Positions 54,448 to 62,600 of a stretch of 64,000 nt of DNA are shown one piece after another. The notes below the pieces were generated by a model. It searched no databases. It had not been told where the DNA came from and worked only from the letters and a program-made list of their open reading frames with translations. Both the position numbers and the translations under genes were made by a program. Source of the stretch: CANMIH01 sp049116335 (lineage in GTDB: Bacteria; Pseudomonadota; Alphaproteobacteria; Rhodobacterales; Rhodobacteraceae); NCBI GenBank assembly GCA_049116335.1, contig JAGDYZ010000016.1:124001-188000 (forward strand), written 5' to 3'. Numbering within the stretch: position 1 is the stretch's first letter; each line of letters opens with the position of its first letter.

Positions 54448-55388
54448 CAGGGTCTCCGTTTCAAAACCAGATAGAGGAAAAGCGCACCACCCAGAAGCTC
54501 GACCACAACAGCGAGGGTCGACTGCAATCCAAAGACACGCTCAAAGAGGAACTGCCCGGCCACCAAGATGATCGCACCCACCATGGCAGCGGCAGGCAGG
54601 ATATGGCGGTGGCGGTTGCTCGGTAAAATCTCACGCGCGAGGCTCGCAGCCAAGAGCCCCAGAAAGGTAATAGGTCCGACCAAAGCAGTCGACACCGCTA
54701 CCAGCACAGAAACCATCGCCAGCGCCTGCAGAATGAGGCGATCATACCCTAGGCCCAGCCCACGTCCCGTGGTGCGCCCAAGCACGGCAACATCCAGCGC
54801 GGGTGACAGGCGCTGCGCCGCTACAAGCACCCCCACAAACACTGCCGCAGCAATCCAAAGACGTTCAGGCGCCACAGCTCCAAAGCTAGCAAAGGTTGCA
54901 CTCTGCAACATCGCAAATTCGGATGGATCCAACAGGCGTTGCCCCAGATCCGCCAGGCCACGTAGCAAGGTCCCCAGAATGATGCCCGTCAATACCATCT
55001 TCATGACATCGCCGGCATTTTTACGCAGCAAGCCAAAAAACAAAAGCTGCGCCGCCCCCAAGAGTACCAGCGCTTCAAAAACAAAGCTGACCCCATCGGG
55101 CAAGCGCGCGTAGCCCAATCCGCCCAGCGTCAAAATCAGCATGGTCTGCAGAAAGACAAACAATGCGTCAAACCCCACAAGACCCGGTGTCATCAGACGA
55201 TTGCTTGTCACGGTTTGAAACAGGACGGTTGCCACCCCTGTCGCACCACCGACAAGCACAAGCGCCGCAAGTTTGGTGCTGCGCAGCCCAAGAATGAACC
55301 ACACCGGGCCGCGCAGGTTCCAGGCCAGAAACAGAAGACAGATCACCACCAAGGCGATCCCAAGCCAGAGCAATCGTGTTCTAGCCAT
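54447..55388 (-). CDS. Siderophore/iron-chelate ABC transporter permease, FecCD family
   Basis: 313-aa permease with the FecCD pattern of about ten helices. Readable elements are LGRTTGRGLGLGYDRLILQA and the GPITFLGLLAASLAREILPS loop that meets the ATPase. The start at 55388 overlaps the previous permease gene by 8 bp; an alternative Met lies 6 bp upstream. The open frame extends further but in low-quality sequence. Forms a heterodimer with the neighbouring permease. Confidence 0.92.
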   Translation of the reverse strand: MARTRLLWLGIALVVICLLFLAWNLRGPVWFILGLRSTKLAALVLVGGATGVATVLFQTVTSNRLMTPGLVGFDALFVFLQTMLILTLGGLGYARLPDGVSFVFEALVLLGAAQLLFFGLLRKNAGDVMKMVLTGIILGTLLRGLADLGQRLLDPSEFAMLQSATFASFGAVAPERLWIAAAVFVGVLVAAQRLSPALDVAVLGRTTGRGLGLGYDRLILQALAMVSVLVAVSTALVGPITFLGLLAASLAREILPSNRHRHILPAAAMVGAIILVAGQFLFERVFGLQSTLAVVVELLGGALFLYLVLKRRP

Positions 55389-56325
55389 TGGCATGCCGTC
55401 CCGGGCGGTGCAGCAACCACAAAAACACCCCAGCACCGACAACCGCAAACACCGTACCTGCAGGAATTTCATAGGGATATCGGATCAAACGCCCCAACAC
55501 ATCGGCCGCCAGAACCGCGCCAGCCCCCAAAATCGCAATGGCAGGAAGGTTGGCGCGCAGGTCATCCCCATTCAGGCGTGACACAATATTTGGCGCAACA
55601 AGCCCCACAAAGGGCAAGGCGCCCACAGTGACAACAACCAAGGCCGTAATGCAGGAGACAATGGCCAGCCCAATCATGCGGGTCTGGGCATAGTTCAATC
55701 CTAGGCTTCTCGCCTGTCGCTCCCCCAACGCCAGCAGAGTGATGCGATCCGCCAGCACGTAGAGCAATATAGCAAGGATCGCGATACCCCAGAGCAGCTC
55801 ATAGCGCCCCTGCACAACACCTGAAAACTCGCCCATGCGCCAGGCCCCGAGATACTGCAGCAAATCGGTGATCCAGGCCGCGCCGATCGCAATTGCCCCA
55901 AGAATGCCACCATAGACCAGACCAACAATGGGCAGTAAAATGGGATCATGCCGGGGCACATGGCGTGCCAGAGCCAGAAAACCAGCCGTCCCAATCAGCG
56001 CTGTGATCGCCGAGGCGACCATTTTCCAGATCAAGGCCGCTCCGGGTGCCACAAGCGTGATCGCCAGCAAACCCAGTGTCGCCGCCTCAGGTGTGCCTGT
56101 CAGAGAGGGTTCGACCAGCCGGTTCTGCACCGAAAGCTGCGCCACGACACCCGCAAGCGCCAAACCAGCCCCCGCCAATAGGGCCGCAGCCGTACGTGGA
56201 AAGCGGCTGACCGCAATCAGCCAGCCCGCTTCGAGATCGCCCTGCCAAAGCGAGGCGGCCCCAAGAGAGAGGCTCGCCCCTATCAAAAGGACGAGCCCAA
56301 TCCATGCAATCAGAGGGATCCGCAA
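55381..56325 (-). CDS. Siderophore/iron-chelate ABC transporter permease, FecCD family
   Basis: 314-aa permease, partner of the next one. It has a FecCD core: LAGAGLALAGVVAQLSVQNR, LTGTPEAATLGLLAITLVAP and PFVGLVAPNIVSRLNGDDLR. Six bases after the binding-protein stop. Overlaps the following permease gene, so translation is coupled. Confidence 0.92.
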   Translation of the reverse strand: MRIPLIAWIGLVLLIGASLSLGAASLWQGDLEAGWLIAVSRFPRTAAALLAGAGLALAGVVAQLSVQNRLVEPSLTGTPEAATLGLLAITLVAPGAALIWKMVASAITALIGTAGFLALARHVPRHDPILLPIVGLVYGGILGAIAIGAAWITDLLQYLGAWRMGEFSGVVQGRYELLWGIAILAILLYVLADRITLLALGERQARSLGLNYAQTRMIGLAIVSCITALVVVTVGALPFVGLVAPNIVSRLNGDDLRANLPAIAILGAGAVLAADVLGRLIRYPYEIPAGTVFAVVGAGVFLWLLHRPGRHANG

Positions 56326-56331
56326 GGTGGT

Positions 56332-57231
56332 TTAGCCGCCAAACGCTGCAAGCAGCTCATCTACGGTGCCCATCATCGATTGCATGCCGCCGCCTGCAAT
56401 ATAAAGCGGGCCTGAGTTCAGATAGATGATCTGACCTGACTGCCCGGCCTTGGTGCCTGCAACCAAGGGGTTGTCCAGCGTTGCCGCTGCGGCTTCGCCA
56501 GCCTGTCCAATTGCAGCGCCGCGGTCGACAACCAACATCCAATCGGGATTGACGTCAGCAAGAAACTCAAACGAGACCGCTTCGCCATGGGTCTCAGCAG
56601 TGATGGCATCATGGGCTTCGGGCAGACCTGTGGCCTCATGCAACCAACCAAACCTAGAATCCGCACCATAGGCTGAGACTTTGCCACCATTGGTGAGCAC
56701 GATCAGACCGTTACCCTTCCCCTCAATGGCCGCTGCGAGCGTCGCGAGCTTGGCATCCAGCGCAGCATTCAAGGCAGCCGCCTCATCCACTTTATCAAAC
56801 ACAGCCCCGTAGGCCGTGGTCCGCGCCTTGGCCTGACCAACCAAATCTGCGCCCCAAATGGTCATATCAACGGTTGGGGCCACCTTGGTCAGCGGGTCGA
56901 ACTGGCGGGAGGATCGGCCTCCGGCAATGATCAGATCCGGCGCCATAACTGCGAGCGCCTCAAAGTCGGGCTCAAACAGGCTACCAACGGCCTTGGCATC
57001 CTCGGCCACATCTTCGAGGTAATCCAGATAGACCGGAGCCGGCAGGCCATCCACATCAACGCCCAGGGCCTCAAGCGTGTCGACCGCCGCTAGGTCAAGC
57101 ACAACAAGTTTTTCAGGTGCAACCGACACCTCGGCGGCCCCTCTTGCGGTATCAATAGTGATGGATTCAGCAAAACTTGTAACAGGCAGAGCCACAGCCA
57201 GCGCCACAGCCGCAATCAAGGAACGGGTCAT
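56332..57231 (-). CDS. Siderophore-type periplasmic binding protein, FatB/CeuE-like
   Basis: 299-aa iron-chelate binding protein. The signal peptide is MTRSLIAAVALAVALPVTSFA. The mature protein has the class III fold, e.g. VVLDLAAVDTLEALGVDVDG and SLFEPDFEALAVMAPDLIIA. The ATG at 57231 follows GGAGAT; an in-frame extension upstream is not supported. First gene of the importer. It would deliver a ferric siderophore, perhaps of catecholate/citrate type, to the FecCD permeases; chelate identity is inferred only from family. No clear Fur or Irr box was seen in its promoter. Confidence 0.9.
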   Translation of the reverse strand: MTRSLIAAVALAVALPVTSFAESITIDTARGAAEVSVAPEKLVVLDLAAVDTLEALGVDVDGLPAPVYLDYLEDVAEDAKAVGSLFEPDFEALAVMAPDLIIAGGRSSRQFDPLTKVAPTVDMTIWGADLVGQAKARTTAYGAVFDKVDEAAALNAALDAKLATLAAAIEGKGNGLIVLTNGGKVSAYGADSRFGWLHEATGLPEAHDAITAETHGEAVSFEFLADVNPDWMLVVDRGAAIGQAGEAAAATLDNPLVAGTKAGQSGQIIYLNSGPLYIAGGGMQSMMGTVDELLAAFGG

Positions 57232-57359
57232 CAGAATCTCCAGTCGAGTTTTTGTCGCTGGCTGACCCGAAGGCTGGCTGAACATCTTTATTCGGGAATT
57301 ACGTCTTGCCGGATGTGACTGCAACACCTAATTTGAGTGAAACAGTCAGGAAATCAGGC

Positions 57360-57656
57360 ATGACATCGACAACCATTGAGACCGGAACCTTTCAAACCAG
57401 CCATGCGAGCAAGTATCTGCAACAGCTTTGCAAACATTTTGGCCACAAGGTCCCAGCAACTTTTGATGAGGCCGCAGGACAGGTCGACTTTATGTTCGGC
57501 CCGGCAAAAATGCAGGCCGAACCGGATGTCTTGCGGGTCGAGATCACATTGGCGGATCCGGAAGACCGGGACCGTGCCCGCGCTGTGATCGACAGCCATC
57601 TGGAGCGGTTCGTCTTCCGCGAAGCCTTTAAGACCATGGATTGGCACACTCAGTAA
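57360..57656 (+). CDS. DUF2218 family protein
   Basis: 98-aa protein (MTSTTIETGTFQTSHASKYL) with the DUF2218 pattern, including QLCKHFGHKVP and a C-terminal HLERFVFREAF. DUF2218 domains occur alone or fused to siderophore-interacting reductases, and this gene is divergent from the siderophore binding-protein gene, so a role in iron-siderophore handling is likely but unproven. The ATG at 57360 is preferred to an upstream TTG. Confidence 0.85.
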   Translation: MTSTTIETGTFQTSHASKYLQQLCKHFGHKVPATFDEAAGQVDFMFGPAKMQAEPDVLRVEITLADPEDRDRARAVIDSHLERFVFREAFKTMDWHTQ

Positions 57657-57768
57657 GTTTCGAGGCGCCTTTATTGGTCTCGACAGGCAAGAGTTTAAAG
57701 AATCTCGACCAAAGTGATTTTTTGCTCTTGCACCCATCTATGGCTTTGTCTAAATCCCACTCCACGGC

Positions 57769-57844
<76 letters not shown>

Positions 57845-58049
57845 TTTCCCTTCATCATGTAAAGAATTTCGCCTAGTAAAATCTGTGATTTTCGTAGATT
57901 TCTAGTTGAACATCAATCTCTTGCCGCAAGATTGTTTGCAGGCTTTCCCCACGCTTAACCACCCAAGCAGCAAATCGCAAAACAATGCAAAAAAGCACAT
58001 TTTTGCCCTTGCACCCACCTACAGCTTTGTCTAAATCCAACTCCACGGC

Positions 58050-58098
58050 GGGTGATTAGCTCAGNNNNNNNNNNNNNNGAGCCTCTCATCACCCACCA
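58050..58098 (+). tRNA. tRNA-Val second copy, interior missing in an assembly gap
   Basis: The 5' part (GGGTGATTAGCTCAG) and 3' part (GAGCCTCTCATCACCCACCA) match the first copy exactly, but 14 N replace the middle. In the intact copy 41 nt lie between these anchors, so the gap is not drawn to scale. The anticodon cannot be read; identity with tRNA-Val is inferred. Confidence 0.8.
58065..58078. other. Assembly gap of 14 N inside the second tRNA
   Basis: The only ambiguous bases in the window. They fall exactly inside a duplicated tRNA, as expected when an assembler cannot resolve a tandem repeat. More repeat units could be hidden. Confidence 0.95.
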
Positions 58099-58118
58099 TT
58101 TCCACAAAAAAAGCAATG

Positions 58119-58290
58119 CTATTTAGGTGGATCGATCCCAAATGCCGCTACCAGCTCATCGCGAGGATCGCGCATCGGGCCAACCTTTTGCCTTAGCTGA
58201 TATCTGCAAAATCCAGTGCTCCGTTCACCTCTGCATAAGCAGCTGGAAAGCCTGCACGGTCTGAATTTGGATTTCAGAGAAATAGCCTAA
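58119..58290 (-). pseudogene. Possible remnant of a coding region
   Basis: On the minus strand two frames read like broken protein: GYFSEIQIQTVQAFQLLMQR ends at a stop, and a second frame continues to VGPMRDPRDELVAAFGIDPP before TAG at 58119-58121. Joining them needs one frameshift. I do not recognise the protein. The piece lies between the tRNA repeat and the WYL gene, where decayed mobile-element DNA would be expected. Confidence 0.25.
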
Positions 58291-58407
58291 AGACCACTCC
58301 AACTTGAGGTTGGCCTAGTCAGGACGCCAAAGCGCCCCGCCATACTCATATCCAAGCGCAATAAAGGAAAGACCGGCACCAACGTCGAAACAAGCAAGCA
58401 ATTAAGA

Positions 58408-58428
58408 TGGTGGCGGAGGGAATCGAAC
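58408..58428 (-). repeat. tRNA/tmRNA 3'-end-like fragment, candidate attachment site
   Basis: Minus strand reads GTTCGATTCCCTCCGCCACC followed by A. GTTCGATTC is a T-loop with its closing pair and the rest has the form of a 3' acceptor strand. The five bases before the loop (GCCAG) cannot pair with CCCTC, so the T-arm is not complete and this is not a gene. A 3' half-tRNA beginning at the T-loop is the usual scar of integration at a tRNA or tmRNA gene. Confidence 0.4.
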
Positions 58429-58701
58429 TGGCCGCTAACTCTCTCTCGTGCCAGTGTCCGACCCAGTGTCACGCCTGCGAAACGCTGCGCAAATTTGACG
58501 CCCATTCGAAATCAGACCCTTGATTTACGCCCGAAAGCATCCTGGAGGCAGTATGCTTGCAAGGGCGGTGCTTCTCGGCAACCTTCGCCAGCATCATTCT
58601 AACCAAAACTGCACATTCCATAGCACCCCCCTGTAATCGCGCAAGATTTCGATTGAACACGACATGACTCACCGCTAGCGTGATGGTGAGCACAATAAAT
58701 G

Positions 58702-58726
58702 GGCGCGTACAATAAGCATACGCGCC
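58702..58726. promoter_or_regulatory. Perfect inverted repeat, probable operator of the WYL repressor
   Basis: GGCGCGTA and TACGCGCC face each other across 9 bp (CAATAAGCA). The dyad ends 16 bp before the GTG start of the WYL gene and spans a TACAAT that could be the -10 box. BrxR/CapW repressors bind inverted repeats in their own promoters, so this is the natural autoregulatory site. Confidence 0.7.
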
Positions 58727-58742
58727 GTGTCAGGAGTGCAAA

Positions 58743-59615
58743 GTGAGTAACGACAAGTCGGAGCTTCGTTGGGGAGTCGCGCAGCGCCTCGAATTTATCG
58801 AGTTCCGATTGTTTTGGGAGGGTCATGTGAATCGTAGCGATTTGATGGAGCAGTTTGGGCTTTCGGTGAACCAAGCGTCCGCCGACCTGAACCGCTATAT
58901 CGGTATGGCTCCGGATAACATGGTCTATGACAAGAGCGCGCGGACGTATGTCCGTGGTCCTGACTACGCTGCACAATTCCTGAAACCCGATGCTAGCCGC
59001 TACCTTGCACAGCTTCGGTCTTTGGCTGACGGCCTCATGGATAGCGACGACGCATGGATTGCTGAACTACCTGCCTATGACGCCGCGCCGACACCGGCAC
59101 GTGGTGTGAACCCTGTCACTCTGCGATCCGTTGTGGGAGCCATTCGCCGCTCAGAGGCCATCGAGGTGAAGTATCAGTCACTTTCGCGTCCCGAGCCGAG
59201 CTGGCGGTGGATCGCGCCTCACGCCATCGGCTTCGACGGCTTCCGATGGCACACACGGGCGTTCTGTAAGACTGACGAGGTCTTCAAGGACTTCTTGCTT
59301 TCGCGCATCCTCCAGACGCGTGGTGTTGAAGCCAGCGAAGTTACGGATGAGGCTGATGCCGATTGGCAAGAGCACATCACGCTTGAGATTGCCCCCCACC
59401 CTGAACTCTCCGAAAGCCAGAAGAAGGTGATCGCGCTTGACTATGGGATGCGCGATGGCAAGGCGCAGATAAAGGTTCGTCGCGCGCTCCTCTACTACGC
59501 GCTCAAACGTCTCGGGCTGGACACTGCCCCCTCAGCGCGAAAGCCTCACGAACAGCAAATTATTTTGATCAATCGAGACATCGTCATTGGCGAACATTAC
59601 GTCGGTCAAGTTTAG
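58743..59615 (+). CDS. BrxR/CapW-type WYL-domain transcriptional repressor
   Basis: 290-aa regulator. N-terminal winged helix at ~8-95 (RWGVAQRLEFIEFRLFWEGH, then VNRSDLMEQFGLSVNQASAD). Central WYL domain at ~125-205, with RRSEAIEVKYQSLSRPEPSW and IGFDGFRWHTRAFCKTDEVF. A C-terminal WCX-like domain reaches the end. The opening and DLNRYIGMAPDNMVYDK follow the BrxR/CapW family, which represses phage-defence operons (BREX, CBASS) and is thought to sense a ligand through WYL. The start is GTG with CAGGAG 7 bp upstream. Eleven bases separate it from the helicase gene, so they form one operon. Confidence 0.88.
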   Translation: MSNDKSELRWGVAQRLEFIEFRLFWEGHVNRSDLMEQFGLSVNQASADLNRYIGMAPDNMVYDKSARTYVRGPDYAAQFLKPDASRYLAQLRSLADGLMDSDDAWIAELPAYDAAPTPARGVNPVTLRSVVGAIRRSEAIEVKYQSLSRPEPSWRWIAPHAIGFDGFRWHTRAFCKTDEVFKDFLLSRILQTRGVEASEVTDEADADWQEHITLEIAPHPELSESQKKVIALDYGMRDGKAQIKVRRALLYYALKRLGLDTAPSARKPHEQQIILINRDIVIGEHYVGQV

Positions 59616-59626
59616 TAGGATTTTTC

Positions 59627-62600
59627 ATGAAAGCGTTTGAATTCGACCATCATCTTATCAGCTCTTACGAACGGTTTTCCCGGTCGTTTAGTTCAATTCG
59701 TTCTGACGACCTTCGGGCCGAAATTGATGCGCAATACGATGCCGGGCGCTTTTGGCCTGATGCTTTGCTCTCTCTCAACCCTCGTTTCCTTTCAGGACCA
59801 ACGGTGGACGATCTGGTAAAGTCCAGGGATCTGGATGAAGGCACAGGACAGGTCTTTAGATTTGGTGAAACCCCACTTCGCTTTCACCGCCATCAAGCTG
59901 AAGCGATTGCGAAGGCTAAGACCGGCAAGAGCTTTGTGGTAACAACGGGTACAGGCTCCGGTAAATCTCTCTGCTTCTTTGTTCCAGTAGTTGATGCGAT
60001 TATTCGCGCGCTCAGAGAGGGCAAGCAGCGCAAAACCCGCGCGATCATCGTCTATCCAATGAACGCACTTGCCAACAGCCAACTCAAGGAGATCGACAAG
60101 TTCATTAGCCAGTCTGGGCTGCCTGATACTCTGAAACCGGTGGTCAAGCGCTATACGGGTCAGGAGAGCCGCGAAGAACGCTTGAAAATTGCGGCCAACC
60201 CGCCCGACATTCTGCTGACGAACTACATGATGGCTGAGCTGCTCCTTACGCGTCAGGATGAACTTGACGCACAAGTTATCAATAACGCCATCGGCCTTGA
60301 ATTCATTATCCTCGACGAGCTTCACACCTACCGAGGTCGCCAAGGCGCCGACGTTGCCGTACTTGTCCGCAGGCTGCGCGACCGTTGCGCCCCAGACAAA
60401 GCCCCCATCTGCATCGGCACATCGGCGACCATGGCTTCCGAAGGCTCCGATGAAAGCAGAGCGCTGGCCGTGGCAAAAGTGGCGACGCGCCTGTTTGGTT
60501 CGGATATTGGGCCAGACGCTGTCATCGATGAATCCCTGCAACGTGCAACAGACGATTCCATTGACCTCGCGCAAGCCAAGGCTGGCCTCGCAGCGGTCCT
60601 GAACCAACCGTTGTCGAACAATTTGAGTGATGAAGCTCTTAAACGGCACCCGTTGGCAGTTTGGGCCGAACTTGCCCTCGGACTCGATGATGGTTTGGAA
60701 CTTAAGAGAAAAAAGCCGATCCCCTTCGAAGACGCAGTCATGCGCCTCGCCGACGATAGCGGCGTTGAGGTAGGGCAATGTCGAACAGCGCTCGAAGCAT
60801 TCCTGACCCGCGTCAGTCTGCCCGAACACGAACGTGGCGGACCAGGTGAAGTCGCGTTCCTCGCGTTCAAGTTACACAGGTTCATATCTGGAGCTGGCGA
60901 AGTTTTCACGACTTTGGCTTCGCGGCCACGGACTGTGCTCTTCGAAGGCCAACGTGAAGTTCCGGGCACCGATGGCCACCGCCTTTACCCAACGCGTTTT
61001 TGCCGTAGCTGCGGGCACGAATATCACGTCGTCACCAAGAGCGACAACGACGGTCAAATTAAGTTCTTGCCCCGGAACATTGATGACACGCCGCTGGAAA
61101 CTGATGAAGACGACGACGTCGCTGGATACCTTTGTCCGATCCCTGAAACTGATCCAGACTTTGCTTTCAATGGAGACCTGGACAGTTACCCGGAGAGTTG
61201 GAGGGAAGAACGCAATGGCATTGAACGCCTTAGGTCGTACCGGAAAAAGCGCGCTCCTGTGTCCTACGTGGTCGGCCCGGATGGTCGGCACGGCGCGGGA
61301 GGAAGGGATTTCTGGTTCATACCGGGAAAGTTCGCGTTTTGCCTATGCTGCCAGGATGAACCGAACCAAGGCATGCGGGAACGAAGCAAGCTGGCGGGCC
61401 TGTCAGGCGAGGGACGGAGTTCCGCAACGACCCTGCTGATCTCGAGTGCCCTCGAATGGATGAACCATCCGGAAAGCGGCGTTCCAGAGACGAAGAGAAA
61501 GCTTCTTGGTTTCACCGATAACCGCCAAGATGCGGCTCTACAGTCTGGAAACTTCAATGATTTCCTTTTCGTGAGCTTGCTGCGTGGAGCAATTCTCCGC
61601 GCGATTATTGCTGCTGGGAACGAAGGGCTTACCGAGGATGAATTTGGCCTGAAAGTCGTCAAAGCTCTTGGTTTTACCTCCGCCAATAAAGACGCACGTG
61701 CCCACTGGATGCTTGATCCTTCCTCAGGTGCCGTCATTCGAGAGGATGCACAACGAGCGCTCGCAAAGGTCCTGGCGCATCGGGTCTGGACGGATCTGCG
61801 GCGCGGTTGGCGATATACCAATCCGAGCTTGTTCGTCTTGAACCTCTTGGATGTCGAGTTCGTTGGCCTCAAGGACATTGCTTCGGACCGCGAGCGTCTG
61901 ATGACTGTGCTGCCCGAGCTGGGCGAACTTGACGAGGAACAACGAGCCGAAGTGTTGAAAAGAGTCCTCGGCGCGATGCTGGAGGGCCTCGCAGTCAACA
62001 CCGAAGCGCTGGACCTGACGGTTCTTGATGGTGTCGCTCAGAAATCGCGATCTCTGCTCCGTTCTCCCTGGGCAATTGATGCGAAAGAAAATCCACGTGG
62101 GCGTTCATCCTTGCTTTTGCGAGCCCCCGGAAAGGGTGTCATTGGCCTGCGTGAAGAGCAGACTCTTTTGCGTGCGGGCCACAACTCGCGCATCGCTCGA
62201 TTAATCAACAAAAAGAGCGTCATCGGCACGAAGCTCGGGAAAGAAGACTACCTCGAGTTCTTCTCGCGTCTTCTCGAGCTACTTGCAGACGAAGGCGTGG
62301 TCGCCCCAGTCGAACTGGATGCGGATCTGGTCGGATGGCGATTGACACCATCGGCTGTCAGGCTCGTTACAGGTGCGGCTCTTTCGGATGAAGGCAAGCG
62401 TGGAAACCGCTATTTCCACGATCTGTACGCTTCCATCGCAAACGATCTTGCCTCCGGCCAGAGCGCATACTGGGGATTGGAGGGCCGCGAACACACCGCA
62501 CAGGTATCGCAAAAGCAACGCGAGTGGCGGGAGTGGCGTTTCAGGTTCGAAGACGATGACCGCGCCAACCTCAGCACGTCAGAATATCGGGCTGAGATAC

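Larger units (their letters stand above)
58104..58701. other. Gene-poor stretch between the tRNA-Val copies and the WYL gene
   Basis: About 600 bp without an intact gene. It holds a possible coding remnant (58119-58290) and a tRNA-3'-end-like fragment on the minus strand (58408-58428), each listed separately. Several short open frames exist but none has a recognisable product or a good ribosome site. The texture differs from the tightly packed genes to the left and fits the edge of an inserted element. Confidence 0.5.

Noticed and set aside
58287..58693. Two short minus-strand frames between the tRNA repeats and the WYL gene
   Set aside because: They overlap the tRNA-like fragment and each other, have no family resemblance and no clear ribosome site; no integrase signature could be read in any frame.
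59792..60829. 345-codon open frame on the - strand
   Set aside because: Opposite the helicase N-terminal domain, whose frame contains the ordered SF2 motifs; shadow.
60834..61439. Apparent separate + strand gene suggesting a frameshift in the helicase
   Set aside because: The helicase frame was read codon by codon through this stretch and stays open; the other frame has no recognisable content.
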